Below, piece after piece: positions 1 through 9,419 of a stretch of DNA of 64,000 bases. The position numbers were made by a program, and so were the translations under genes. The DNA lies in the NCBI GenBank assembly GCA_910579185.1, contig CAJTTG010000001.1:124001-188000 (forward strand), given 5' to 3'. This stretch comes from an uncultured Muribaculaceae bacterium. GTDB taxonomy: Bacteria; Bacteroidota; Bacteroidia; Bacteroidales; Muribaculaceae. The notes under the pieces are model-generated. The model saw nothing but the letters and a program-made list of their open reading frames with translations. It was not told the origin of the DNA and did no database searches. Numbering within the stretch: position 1 is the first letter of the stretch; the number at the start of each line of letters is the position of its first letter.

Positions 1-1
1 C

Positions 2-763
2 GATATGACGCTTACTCGCGAATACGAGATCGATTATCTGAAGAAACATGGTTATGAAGCTGATTTTACCAAGCTCGAATATTCGATCAACAAGGGCTTG
101 TGGGGCACCAGTATCGGTGGTAAAGAGACACTTAAATCAAATCAGACACTGCCTGATGAGGCTTATCCGAGTCAGGTGGAGAAAACAGAGCCGGAAACAT
201 TGAAGATCACCTTTGAAAAGGGTGAGGTTGTGGCTGTTAACGGCATTGTGTTCTCTGATCGCGTGGATGCCATCCGAAAAATCGAGGAGATAGGATCTAA
301 GTTCGGTATCGGCCGCGATATGCATATCGGTGACACTATAATCGGTATAAAAGGCCGTGTCGGATTCGAGGCAGCGGCTCCGATATTGATTATCAATGCC
401 CACAAGATGCTGGAGAAACACACACTGACCAAATGGCAGCAATATTGGAAAGATCAGATCGGAACGTGGTATGGCATGTTCCTGCACGAATCACAGTATC
501 TCGATCCTGTGATGCGCGATATGGAGGCATTTCTTGAATCAACTCAGCAACATGTATCCGGTACCGTGGAGATAACGCTGCGTCCTCTTGGTTATACTCT
601 TGTCGGTGTTGATTCTCCCTTCGATCTGATGAAAACCGATTTCGGAGAATATGGCGAAATCAATAAGGCTTGGAGCACTGATGATGTAAAGGGTTTCACT
701 AAGATCATGGCTAATCCGATGAAGATTTATTATAATGTGACCAAAAGGGCGGAAAAGGAATGA
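2..763 (+). CDS. argG: argininosuccinate synthase, C-terminal part (start outside window)
   Basis: This enzyme joins citrulline and aspartate with ATP to make argininosuccinate, the penultimate step of arginine synthesis. Only the C-terminal ~253 residues of a roughly 400-residue enzyme are present, because the reading frame is open at the left edge. Visible family blocks include GIGRDMHIGDTIIGIKGR, the LEKHTLTKWQ segment and SPFDLMKTDFGEYGE near the end, which match Bacteroidota ArgG. The stop overlaps the argC start by 4 bp (ATGA), so the two are probably translationally coupled. Function is established for the family; the missing N-terminus holds the ATP-binding site and cannot be checked here. 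Confidence 0.93.
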   Translation, partial: DMTLTREYEIDYLKKHGYEADFTKLEYSINKGLWGTSIGGKETLKSNQTLPDEAYPSQVEKTEPETLKITFEKGEVVAVNGIVFSDRVDAIRKIEEIGSKFGIGRDMHIGDTIIGIKGRVGFEAAAPILIINAHKMLEKHTLTKWQQYWKDQIGTWYGMFLHESQYLDPVMRDMEAFLESTQQHVSGTVEITLRPLGYTLVGVDSPFDLMKTDFGEYGEINKAWSTDDVKGFTKIMANPMKIYYNVTKRAEKE

Positions 764-1722
764 TCAAGGTAGGAATCATAGGTGGCGCCGGATACACTGC
801 CGGCGAGCTTCTACGTCTTTTGATAAATCATCCGGAGGTTGAGATTGTCTTTGTCAATTCGGAAAGCAATGCCGGCAATCCGATTACAGCGGTTCATGGC
901 GGTCTGGTAGGTGAAACTGAACTGAAATTCACTGATCAGGCTCCGCTGGATGCGATTGACTGTCTGTTTTTGTGTTCCGGACATGGCGCAAGTACCCGTT
1001 TCTGGGAAATGCATGGTCGTCCCGATGGTCTCAAGGTTGTGGATCTGGCGCAGGATTATCGCGATGAGAGCTGTGGATATGTCTATGGGCTTCCTGAGCT
1101 TAATCGCAATCGTATAGCCGGTGCATCTTTGGTTGCCAATCCGGGCTGTTTCGCCACAGCGATCCAGCTTGCATTATTGCCTCTTGCGGCAGCCGGTTTG
1201 CTTACGGATACGGTGCATGTGACCGGAATTACCGGTTCGACCGGGGCAGGCGTAAAACCGGGTGCGACAACCCATTTCAGCTGGCGCGACAACAACATGT
1301 CGGTCTACAAGGCTTTCACTCATCAGCATCTTTTGGAGATCAACCGCACCTTATTGTCGGTTCAGCCCGATAGAACCGCAGGAATAGACTTCATCCCGAT
1401 GCGTGGCGATTTTCCGCGAGGTATTTTTGTGACCGCCTACACACGCTGCGATATGGATATTGAGCAGGTCAATGATCTGTACAGAAAGTTCTATTCGGAA
1501 GCACCTTTCACCCACTTGTCGGACAAGACGCTGGATCTAAAGCAGGTGGTTAATACCAATAAATGTCTGTTGTGGCTCGAAAAACATGATGATAAGCTGC
1601 TGGTTGTAAGTGCGATCGATAATCTGTTGAAAGGGGCATCCGGACAGGCTGTGCAAAATATGAACATAATGTTTGGTCTGGCAGAAAATGCCGGACTGAG
1701 ACTAAAACCATCCGCATTCTGA
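760..1722 (+). CDS. argC: N-acetyl-gamma-glutamyl-phosphate reductase
   Basis: The NADPH-dependent enzyme reduces acyl-glutamyl phosphate to the semialdehyde in arginine synthesis. The 320-residue protein opens with a Rossmann motif (GIIGGAGYTAGELLRLL) and carries the catalytic cysteine in VANPGCFATAIQL, followed by GITGSTGAG. Length is slightly below the usual 340-350 residues, as in other Bacteroidales. It overlaps argG by 4 bp and precedes argD by 4 bp. Because the neighbouring carbamoyltransferase resembles the succinylornithine type, the acyl group may be succinyl rather than acetyl; that part is inference. Confidence 0.95.
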   Translation: MIKVGIIGGAGYTAGELLRLLINHPEVEIVFVNSESNAGNPITAVHGGLVGETELKFTDQAPLDAIDCLFLCSGHGASTRFWEMHGRPDGLKVVDLAQDYRDESCGYVYGLPELNRNRIAGASLVANPGCFATAIQLALLPLAAAGLLTDTVHVTGITGSTGAGVKPGATTHFSWRDNNMSVYKAFTHQHLLEINRTLLSVQPDRTAGIDFIPMRGDFPRGIFVTAYTRCDMDIEQVNDLYRKFYSEAPFTHLSDKTLDLKQVVNTNKCLLWLEKHDDKLLVVSAIDNLLKGASGQAVQNMNIMFGLAENAGLRLKPSAF

Positions 1723-1726
1723 AAAA

Positions 1727-2848
1727 ATGAAACTATTTGATGTATATTCTCTCTATGACATAGAGCCTGTCCGTGGCAGCGGGAGCTATGTGTTTACAGC
1801 TGACGGTACACAATACCTTGACTTCTACGGAGGCCATGCCGTCATTTCCATCGGTCATGCCCACCCCCATTATGTCAAAGCCGTTGCAGATCAGGTGGCA
1901 CGCCTTGGCTTTTACTCAAATTCCGTGGTCAACACGTTGCAATCTGATTTCGCCGCTCGTTTTGGCAAGGCATGTGGATATGATGATTATAGTCTGTTTC
2001 TTTGCAACAGCGGAGCGGAAGCTAATGAAAATGCTGTCAAACTGGCTTCGTTTCATACCGGTCGAAGCCGTGTGCTCGCATTCAAGAGTGCTTTCCATGG
2101 CCGTACTTCAGGAGCTGTGGCTCTGACGGACAACCAAAAGATTGTCGCTCCGTTCAACGAGACAGAAAATGTCTCATTTGCTCCGCTGAACGATCTGGCT
2201 GAGGCTGAAAAAATGTTGCGGCAGGGCGATTTTGCGGCCGTGATAGTTGAGGGCATACAGGGTGTTGCCGGAATACGTGTGCCTGACGATTCTTTCCTTC
2301 AGGGTCTTCGGAATTTGACCAAAGATCTTGGTGTCGTTCTGATTCTTGATGAGATTCAGTCGGGTTATGGCCGGACAGGACTGTTTTTCGCTCACCAATA
2401 TGCAGGTATCAGGCCCGATATTATCACTTGTGCCAAAGGTATCGCCAATGGTTTCCCGATGGGTGCCGTTCTGATCTCTCCGGAATTCAAGGCGCATAAA
2501 GGTATGCTCGGAACTACATTCGGGGGCAACCATCTTGCATGCGCGGCTGCAACAGCGGTCATTGAGGTGATAGAATCGGAAGATCTGATAGCTAATGCCG
2601 CAATGGTAGGTTCTTTCCTGCTTGACGAGCTTCGCGCGATACCGCAGCTCAAGGATGTGCGTGGTCGGGGGCTTATGATAGGATTTGATGTCGATGGTTC
2701 GGCAGCGGATCTCCGGCGGAAACTATTGTTTGAAAAGCATATTTTTACCGGAGGTGCCGGCGAGCATACATTGCGTCTTCTTCCGGCTCTCGGTGTGTCG
2801 CTCGATCAGGCTGAGATTTTTATTAAAGCATTAAAGGAGGTTATATGA
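1727..2848 (+). CDS. argD: acetylornithine (or succinylornithine) aminotransferase
   Basis: A PLP-dependent class-III aminotransferase that makes N-acyl-ornithine from the semialdehyde. Of its 373 residues, the phosphate-binding NSGAEANENAVK block, the LDEIQSGYGRTG block and the PLP lysine in CAKGIANGFPMGA are all visible. It sits between argC and the carbamoyltransferase and overlaps the latter by 4 bp. Specificity for acetyl versus succinyl substrates cannot be read from the sequence alone. Confidence 0.94.
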   Translation: MKLFDVYSLYDIEPVRGSGSYVFTADGTQYLDFYGGHAVISIGHAHPHYVKAVADQVARLGFYSNSVVNTLQSDFAARFGKACGYDDYSLFLCNSGAEANENAVKLASFHTGRSRVLAFKSAFHGRTSGAVALTDNQKIVAPFNETENVSFAPLNDLAEAEKMLRQGDFAAVIVEGIQGVAGIRVPDDSFLQGLRNLTKDLGVVLILDEIQSGYGRTGLFFAHQYAGIRPDIITCAKGIANGFPMGAVLISPEFKAHKGMLGTTFGGNHLACAAATAVIEVIESEDLIANAAMVGSFLLDELRAIPQLKDVRGRGLMIGFDVDGSAADLRRKLLFEKHIFTGGAGEHTLRLLPALGVSLDQAEIFIKALKEVI

Positions 2849-3798
2849 AGAAATTTACTAATGTTCAGGATATTGGGTCGTGGCGCGATGCTGTTAAGGA
2901 AGCCCTTGAGATAAAAAATAATCGTTTCGCATGGCAACATTTGGGTCGCAACCGCACGTTGCTCATGATCTTTTTCAATTCATCGTTGCGCACCCGGTTG
3001 AGCACACAAAAGGCCGCCATGAATCTCGGCATGAATGTGATGGTGCTTGATGTCAATCAGGGCGCATGGAAGCTGGAGACTGAGCGCGGTGTTATCATGG
3101 ATGGCGATAAGGCGGAACACCTGCTGGAGGCTATCCCTGTGATGGGGTGCTATTGCGATCTGATCGGCGTGAGGTCTTTTGCCGGTTTGACGGATCGCGA
3201 TGCCGACTATCAGGAACGTGTGATCAGTCAGTTCGTTCGTTATTCAGGTCGTCCGGTGTTCAGCATGGAGGCGGCCACGCGTCATCCGTTGCAGAGCTTC
3301 GCCGATTTGATAACCATAGAAGAACACAAGATCAAAGAACGTCCCAAAGTTGTACTGACATGGGCTCCGCACCCAAAATCACTTCCACAGGCTGTTGCTA
3401 ATTCATTCTGTGAATGGATGAATGTGACAGATTATGATTTTGTTGTAACTCATCCGGTGGGGTATGAACTTGCCCCCGAGTTCGTCGGAAATGCACGTGT
3501 GGAATATGACCAGAGGAAAGCATTTGAAGGAGCCGATTTCATATATGCCAAAAACTGGTCGGCATATTCCGGAGATAATTACGGCAAGGTATTATCTATG
3601 GATCGGAGTTGGACTGTCGATGCGGAGAAAATGGCTCTTACCGACAATGCCTATTTCATGCATTGTCTGCCGGTCAGACGTGGGATGATTGTCACGGACG
3701 AGGTGATAGAATCTCCACGTAGCCTCGTTATTCCGGAGGCTGCGAACCGCGAGATCTCCGCCCAGACAGTTATTAAACGGATGCTTGAGGATTTATGA
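2845..3798 (+). CDS. argF': N-acylornithine carbamoyltransferase (SOTCase/AOTCase type)
   Basis: A transcarbamylase that acts on N-succinyl- or N-acetyl-ornithine instead of ornithine, as known for Bacteroides fragilis. The 317-residue protein has the variant carbamoyl-phosphate loop FFNSSLRTRLST (about residues 43-54) and the FMHCLPVRRGM motif near the C-terminus, both typical of this unusual clade and unlike standard ArgF. Residue 90 (in GDKAEHLLE) is Ala; as I recall, the characterised succinyl enzyme has Pro there and the acetyl enzyme Glu at the equivalent site. The operon carries a deacylase (4598-5674) downstream, as this route requires. Acyl specificity is inferred. Confidence 0.92.
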   Translation: MKKFTNVQDIGSWRDAVKEALEIKNNRFAWQHLGRNRTLLMIFFNSSLRTRLSTQKAAMNLGMNVMVLDVNQGAWKLETERGVIMDGDKAEHLLEAIPVMGCYCDLIGVRSFAGLTDRDADYQERVISQFVRYSGRPVFSMEAATRHPLQSFADLITIEEHKIKERPKVVLTWAPHPKSLPQAVANSFCEWMNVTDYDFVVTHPVGYELAPEFVGNARVEYDQRKAFEGADFIYAKNWSAYSGDNYGKVLSMDRSWTVDAEKMALTDNAYFMHCLPVRRGMIVTDEVIESPRSLVIPEAANREISAQTVIKRMLEDL

Positions 3799-3815
3799 CA
3801 TAATTAGCGAGTGTT

Positions 3816-4601
3816 ATGTATGATATAGATCGTATTAGAGTGGTGAAAATCGGTGGAAATGTTATTGACGATCCAAATGCGTTGGCCGATTTTCTGGAAA
3901 AATTCTCACGATTAGCCGGCCCTAAGGTGCTTGTCCATGGTGGCGGAAAAGAGGCGACAAGGGTTGCTTCCGGCCTCGGCATTGAGGCAGTGATGATCGA
4001 TGGGCGCCGGGTGACCGATGCCGCGATGCTTGATGTCTGCACAATGGTATATGCCGGACAGATTAACAAACGCATCGTGGCTGCTATGCAGGCTCGCGGA
4101 ATGGATGCAATCGGACTGACGGGAGCGGATGGAAATGCAGTGACCGCGGTGCGTCGCCATCCGGTTCCTATCGACTATGGATTTGTAGGGGACATTGATC
4201 CGCTTGATGTCAATGATAGATTCCTGATCCGGCTGCTAAATGCAGGTATGGTTCCGGTGATATGTGCGATCATGCACGACGGTAACGGCCAATTGCTGAA
4301 CTGCAATGCCGATAGTGTTGCATCTGCTGTTGCAATGGGCTTGTCGCGTCAGGTTGCCACAGATCTCATATTCTGTTTTGAAAAGCCCGGCGTGCTGGCC
4401 GATGTCGACAGGGATGATTCGCTGATAAGGACAATAGATGGCGATTCGTATGTGACGTTGCGTGCATCCGGTGTCATCAGCAAAGGTATGATTCCCAAAC
4501 TGGAAAATGCCATGAACGCATTGCGCGGAGGTGTGTCGGCTGTTATTATCAAAAGTGCTTCAAACCTGCTTGAGGCCGAAGGAACCGTGATCACATTATG
4601 A
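3816..4601 (+). CDS. argB: acetylglutamate kinase
   Basis: An amino-acid kinase family enzyme that phosphorylates N-acyl-glutamate, normally the controlled step of arginine synthesis. The 261 residues include the N-terminal RVVKIGGNVIDD and the LVHGGGKEATRVA substrate/nucleotide loops, and a later LTGADGNAVTA block. It is the short form without an obvious N-terminal helix used for arginine feedback in hexameric kinases, so feedback may be weak; this is inference. It overlaps the following M20 peptidase by 4 bp. Confidence 0.93.
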   Translation: MYDIDRIRVVKIGGNVIDDPNALADFLEKFSRLAGPKVLVHGGGKEATRVASGLGIEAVMIDGRRVTDAAMLDVCTMVYAGQINKRIVAAMQARGMDAIGLTGADGNAVTAVRRHPVPIDYGFVGDIDPLDVNDRFLIRLLNAGMVPVICAIMHDGNGQLLNCNADSVASAVAMGLSRQVATDLIFCFEKPGVLADVDRDDSLIRTIDGDSYVTLRASGVISKGMIPKLENAMNALRGGVSAVIIKSASNLLEAEGTVITL

Positions 4602-5674
4602 AAGTGCAGTTTGATCCGGTCGTTTTGCTTTCGCGCATGATATCGGTTCCTTCGGTGTCGAGATCGGAAGCCGATGTGGCAGATTTGCTTGAGGCCGAAA
4701 TGATGCGCCTTGGCCTGTCACCCCATAGATTTCTGAACAATATATGGGCTGTTTATCCCGGTTACAGTAGTGCGCGACCCACATTGATGCTAAATTCCCA
4801 TATCGACACGGTGCGCCCGGCGCAGACATGGAGCAGAGATCCGTTTTCTGCCGAGATAACCGGTGGGAAGCTGTATGGCCTGGGGTCAAACGACGCCGGG
4901 GCTTCTGCGGTCTGTTTGCTTGGAGCCTTTAATGAAATGAAAGGCCAGCGGTTGCCATTCAATCTTGTCCTTGCCCTGACCGCAGAGGAGGAGGTTATGG
5001 GAGAGGGTGGTATGCGTGCATTCCTGCCACATCTGGCGGCAGAAGGGATCTATATTGATATAGCTGTGGTCGGTGAGCCTACCGGATTTCAGCCGGCAGT
5101 AGCAGAACGTGGACTCGTGGTTCTTGATTGCGTCAGCCATGGGGTCAGCGGACATGCTGCACGACCTAATGAAGGCGTCAACGCCATATACAGAGCTATT
5201 GAGGATATAGGCAAGCTACGTGCTTTCAAGTTCCCGGAGGATAGTCCTGTCCTCGGCCCTGTCAGGATAGCTGTCACTATGATGGAATCGGGTACACAAC
5301 ACAATGTTATTCCTGATACCTGCCGGTGGGTGGCCGACGTCCGCACAACCGATGCTTATTCCAATGAGGAAACGGTTGAGATCTTGCGGTCGGTGGTGGA
5401 TGCGGATCTGACTCCGCGTTCCACGAGGATTCAGGCATCGGTCATTGACACGGCGCATCCACTTGTCAAGGCTGCGGTCGGTTTGGGTGGGACTCCTTAT
5501 GTTTCCCCCACAACGTCGGATATGGCACTGATGCATGGCATCCCATCGTTGAAGATCGGTCCGGGACAATCGTCCAGAAGCCATACGGCCGACGAGTATA
5601 TAATGATAGATGAATTGAAAACCGGGCTTGACGGTTATATCAAGCTATTAAATAATCTCTCTAAAGAATATTGA
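4598..5674 (+). CDS. argE: M20-family deacylase (acetyl/succinyl-ornithine or -citrulline deacetylase)
   Basis: A zinc-dependent M20 peptidase of 358 residues that should remove the acyl group from the arginine intermediate after carbamoylation. Metal and catalytic blocks are visible: LMLNSHIDTVRP (His/Asp), GSNDAGAS, LTAEEEVMGEGG (catalytic Glu pair) and VVGEPTG. It overlaps argB by 4 bp and ends next to argH, so the context assigns it to arginine synthesis. By sequence alone DapE-type diaminopimelate desuccinylase is an alternative, but the operon argues against it. Confidence 0.88.
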   Translation: MKVQFDPVVLLSRMISVPSVSRSEADVADLLEAEMMRLGLSPHRFLNNIWAVYPGYSSARPTLMLNSHIDTVRPAQTWSRDPFSAEITGGKLYGLGSNDAGASAVCLLGAFNEMKGQRLPFNLVLALTAEEEVMGEGGMRAFLPHLAAEGIYIDIAVVGEPTGFQPAVAERGLVVLDCVSHGVSGHAARPNEGVNAIYRAIEDIGKLRAFKFPEDSPVLGPVRIAVTMMESGTQHNVIPDTCRWVADVRTTDAYSNEETVEILRSVVDADLTPRSTRIQASVIDTAHPLVKAAVGLGGTPYVSPTTSDMALMHGIPSLKIGPGQSSRSHTADEYIMIDELKTGLDGYIKLLNNLSKEY

Positions 5675-5676
5675 AT

Positions 5677-6978
5677 ATGAAGCTATGGAACAAGGGCTTT
5701 GAACCTGATAAAATGATTGAGGAATTTACGGTTGGCAATGATCGCGATCTTGATCTGTTGTTGGCGCGATATGATGTTGAGGGTTCTCTCGCGCATATCG
5801 CCATGCTCGAGAGCATCGGTCTGTTGACAAAGGAGGAACTTACCGCTTTGACGGGAGAACTTAAAGAAATTCTGGCAATAATTGATCGTGGGGAATTCAT
5901 TATAGAGCCGGGTGTTGAGGATGTGCATTCACAGGTGGAATTGATCCTTACCCAGCGGCTTGGCGATGTTGGTAAGAAAATACATTCCGGTCGCTCCCGG
6001 AATGATCAGGTGCTTGTCGATCTGAAATTGTTCATGCGCAAGGAGATGCAACGCGTCGCCAAGGCCGTTGCAGGACTTTTTGATAAGTTGCAGCAGCTTA
6101 GCGAGCGTCATAAGGATGTGCTGATGCCTGGATACACACATCTGCAGGTCGCTATGCCGTCGTCGTTCGGCTTGTGGTTCGGGGCCTATGCGGAGACTTT
6201 AGTTGATGATATGCGGTTTGTATCCGCTGCTTACGATGTGGCGAACCAGAATCCTCTTGGTTCAGCCGCAGGTTATGGATCATCCTTTCCGCTCGACAGG
6301 AAGATGACCACGCAACTGCTTGGTTTCGCTGATCTCCATTATAATGTGGTTGCCGCACAGATGAGCCGGGGGAAGACAGAACGGGCAGTGGCAATGGCTA
6401 TCTCGGCTGTCGCTTCCACGCTTGGGCGTTTTGCCATGGATGTGTGTATGTTTATGTGTCAGAACTTCGGGTTTATCTCTTTCCCGGATGAATTGACCAC
6501 CGGTTCCAGTATCATGCCGCATAAGAAAAACCCGGATGTCTTTGAGATCATGCGCGGCAAGTGCAACCGATTGCAGTCATTGCCTAATGAGATAGCATTG
6601 CTTACGGCCAATCTGCCATTGGGTTATAACCGCGATCTTCAGCTTATGAAAGATATAATTTTTCCGGCCTCTACAGAGTTGACAAGTTGTCTGGAAATAT
6701 GTGTCATGATGCTCGATCATATTATTGTTAAAGACGGAATTGTGGATGATCCTCGCTATGATTATATGTTCACGGTTGAGGATGTGAACCGGCTCACATT
6801 GGATGGAATGCCCTTCCGCGATGCCTATAGGACTATCGGCATGCAGGTGCAGCGAGGGGAGTACCGGCCAACGCGCAGTGTCAGTCATACACACGTGGGA
6901 AGCATCGGGAATCTGTGTAACGACCAGATCCGGGAGAAGATGCGCGAGGTCGCCGCGCATCTTGGAGTCCAGGTCTGA
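5677..6978 (+). CDS. argH: argininosuccinate lyase
   Basis: It splits argininosuccinate into arginine and fumarate, the last step of the pathway. The fumarase/aspartase signature GSSIMPHKKNPD is present, along with HSGRSRNDQ and GYTHLQVAMP. The ATG at 5677 is preferred over an in-frame TTG at 5671; it gives 433 residues, normal for the family. It closes the arginine operon; a 116-bp gap with a new promoter separates it from hppA. Confidence 0.95.
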   Translation: MKLWNKGFEPDKMIEEFTVGNDRDLDLLLARYDVEGSLAHIAMLESIGLLTKEELTALTGELKEILAIIDRGEFIIEPGVEDVHSQVELILTQRLGDVGKKIHSGRSRNDQVLVDLKLFMRKEMQRVAKAVAGLFDKLQQLSERHKDVLMPGYTHLQVAMPSSFGLWFGAYAETLVDDMRFVSAAYDVANQNPLGSAAGYGSSFPLDRKMTTQLLGFADLHYNVVAAQMSRGKTERAVAMAISAVASTLGRFAMDVCMFMCQNFGFISFPDELTTGSSIMPHKKNPDVFEIMRGKCNRLQSLPNEIALLTANLPLGYNRDLQLMKDIIFPASTELTSCLEICVMMLDHIIVKDGIVDDPRYDYMFTVEDVNRLTLDGMPFRDAYRTIGMQVQRGEYRPTRSVSHTHVGSIGNLCNDQIREKMREVAAHLGVQV

Positions 6979-7030
6979 AGCAAAGATATGTTGTGCAGCA
7001 TATTCGTTGTAATATTCGGAAAAAATTCTA

Positions 7031-7038
7031 TAATTTTG
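7031..7038 (+). promoter_or_regulatory. hppA promoter, -7 box TAATTTTG
   Basis: TAATTTTG matches the Bacteroidota -7 consensus TAnnTTTG. A TTG at 7007-7009 lies 21 bp upstream, within the accepted spacing. The hppA start is about 57 bp downstream. Confidence 0.6.
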
Positions 7039-7094
7039 AAGACACAAAAGCATAGTATAACTAATTATTCATTTCAATAACCTTAAATTTATTT

Positions 7095-9344
7095 ATGGAA
7101 AATCCTTTGTTTTGGCTCGTGCCGATTTCGTCTTTGATCGCGCTCGGGCTTGCCCTCTATTTCTACAGATGGATGAAAGGGCAGGATGAAGGCACGGAAC
7201 AGATGCGCCGGATCGCCGCGCATGTCCGTAAGGGTGCCATGTCCTATCTCAAACAGCAGTACAAGATCGTCGGTTTTGTTTTCCTGGCTCTTGTTATCCT
7301 TTTCTCAGTGATGGCCTATGGTTTTGGAGTTCAGAATTCATGGGTTCCCATTGCATTCCTGACCGGTGGCTTTTTCAGTGGTCTCGCAGGCTATCTCGGC
7401 ATGAAAACGGCCACATACGCTTCCGCCCGTACGGCCAATGCTGCCCGGGAGTCTCTCAACTCAGGCCTTAAGGTGGCTTTCCGCTCTGGAGCCGTGATGG
7501 GTCTTGTGGTTGTTGGCCTTGGACTTCTTGATATCTCGTTCTGGTACATACTGTTGAACAGCATTGATCTTGGACTGGAGGGTACAGCGAAACTCACCAT
7601 GATCACCACCACAATGCTGACCTTTGGAATGGGTGCCAGCACGCAGGCACTGTTTGCCCGTGTCGGTGGTGGCATATACACAAAAGCTGCGGACGTAGGT
7701 GCGGATCTTGTTGGAAAAGTTGAGGCCGGCATCCCTGAGGATGATCCTCGCAATCCTGCGACAATCGCCGATAATGTTGGTGACAATGTTGGTGACGTGG
7801 CCGGTATGGGTGCCGACCTGTATGAATCCTACTGCGGATCGATACTTGCCACTGCGGCACTTGGCGCAGCTGCTGGAGCCGTCGGATTCACAGACATGGC
7901 TCAGGGCTCGGTTGAATTGCAGACAAAGGCTATCCTCGCTCCTATGCTGATTGCAGCGGTAGGTATCATCCTGTCAATTATCGGCATATTTGCTGTTAAG
8001 ACCAAGGAGAATGCCTCGATCAAGAACCTTCTCGGTTCTCTTGCAGTCGGTACAAATCTCAGCTCATTGCTTATTGTTGCCGCAACATTCACTATTCTTT
8101 GGGCTCTTGAAATACCAAACTGGATCAATCTGTCGTTTGCCGTTGTTGTCGGGCTGCTTGTAGGTCTGGTTATCGGTCAATCAACAGAATATTACACCTC
8201 GCAGTCCTATCGTCCCACAAAACGTCTTGCGGAAAGTGGACAGACCGGCCCTGCGACAGTGATCATATCCGGTGTTGGCCTGGGAATGGTTTCAACGGCA
8301 GTCCCTGTGATATCGGTTGTGTTCGGTATCATTATGTCTTATTGGCTCGCGTCAGGTTTTGATTTTGCCAATATCTCTTGGGGACTTTACGGAATAGGCA
8401 TTGCGGCTGTCGGCATGCTCTCCACGCTTGGAATCACTCTTGCCACCGATGCTTATGGCCCGATCGCGGATAATGCCGGTGGTAATGCGGAGATGAGCGG
8501 TCTGGGAGAAGGTGTCCGCCGCCGCACTGACGCTCTCGATTCGCTCGGAAACACTACTGCCGCAACAGGCAAGGGCTTTGCCATCGGTTCTGCCGCTTTG
8601 ACCGGACTTGCGCTTCTCGCATCGTACATTGAAGAGATCCGTATGGGATTGCAGCATATCGGACAGAAATTCATTCAGGTCGGAACCACTATTGATCCGG
8701 AGACACTTGAGAAAATACCGAACAATGTTGATGTCACAACGGCAACATTCACTGATTTCATGGTGTATTATGATGTGACACTGATGAATCCTATGGTTTT
8801 GTCCGGCATGTTTATAGGAGCCATGATGGCATTCCTGTTCTGTGGCCTGACCATGAATGCGGTTGGTCGCGCCGCATCCCATATGGTAGAGGAAGTGCGC
8901 CGTCAGTTCCGTGAGATCAAGGGTATTCTTAGCGGTGAGGCAGAACCCGATTATGCACGTTGTGTGCAGATCTCAACCAAAGGAGCGCAGCGAGAGATGG
9001 TGTTCCCGTCACTTATGGCTATCCTTGTTCCTATAGTTGTAGGGTTGGTGTTTGGCGTTCCCGGCGTGATCGGTCTGCTTTGCGGAGGCCTTGCAGCCGG
9101 TTTTGTCCTCGCGGTTTTCATGGCTAATGCCGGTGGAGCGTGGGATAATGCCAAGAAATATATTGAAGAAGGCAACTTCGGTGGCAAGGGCAGCGATGTC
9201 CACAAGGCAACTGTGGTTGGTGACACGGTAGGTGACCCGTTCAAGGATACCTCCGGCCCGAGCCTTAATATCCTGATCAAGCTTATGTCGATGGTTGCCA
9301 TAGTGATGGCAGGACTCACAGTCAGCTTCTCTTTGTTCGATTGA
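7095..9344 (+). CDS. hppA: membrane-bound K+-stimulated pyrophosphate-energised sodium/proton pump
   Basis: A multi-spanning inner-membrane pyrophosphatase of 749 residues that uses PPi hydrolysis to pump Na+ (and in Bacteroides probably also H+). The PPi/Mg-binding blocks EDDPRNPATIADNVGDNVGD and the C-terminal VVGDTVGDPFKDTSGPS are intact. The segment GNTTAATGKGFAIGSA has Ala where K+-independent proton pumps carry Lys, which is diagnostic of the K+-dependent class. It is a single-gene unit with its own promoter and ends at a strong palindromic terminator. Confidence 0.96.
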   Translation: MENPLFWLVPISSLIALGLALYFYRWMKGQDEGTEQMRRIAAHVRKGAMSYLKQQYKIVGFVFLALVILFSVMAYGFGVQNSWVPIAFLTGGFFSGLAGYLGMKTATYASARTANAARESLNSGLKVAFRSGAVMGLVVVGLGLLDISFWYILLNSIDLGLEGTAKLTMITTTMLTFGMGASTQALFARVGGGIYTKAADVGADLVGKVEAGIPEDDPRNPATIADNVGDNVGDVAGMGADLYESYCGSILATAALGAAAGAVGFTDMAQGSVELQTKAILAPMLIAAVGIILSIIGIFAVKTKENASIKNLLGSLAVGTNLSSLLIVAATFTILWALEIPNWINLSFAVVVGLLVGLVIGQSTEYYTSQSYRPTKRLAESGQTGPATVIISGVGLGMVSTAVPVISVVFGIIMSYWLASGFDFANISWGLYGIGIAAVGMLSTLGITLATDAYGPIADNAGGNAEMSGLGEGVRRRTDALDSLGNTTAATGKGFAIGSAALTGLALLASYIEEIRMGLQHIGQKFIQVGTTIDPETLEKIPNNVDVTTATFTDFMVYYDVTLMNPMVLSGMFIGAMMAFLFCGLTMNAVGRAASHMVEEVRRQFREIKGILSGEAEPDYARCVQISTKGAQREMVFPSLMAILVPIVVGLVFGVPGVIGLLCGGLAAGFVLAVFMANAGGAWDNAKKYIEEGNFGGKGSDVHKATVVGDTVGDPFKDTSGPSLNILIKLMSMVAIVMAGLTVSFSLFD

Positions 9345-9363
9345 TCGGATTGTATAATGATAG

Positions 9364-9394
9364 CGGAGGCCTTGATAAAGCATCAAGGCCTCCG
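9364..9394. terminator. bidirectional hairpin between hppA and the MFS gene
   Basis: Thirteen perfect base pairs (9364-9376 with 9382-9394) close a 5-nt loop, followed by TTTGATATAT on the plus strand. It lies between two convergent genes and probably ends both. Confidence 0.75.
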
Positions 9395-9419
9395 TTTGAT
9401 ATATATGGTTGTGTGATGT

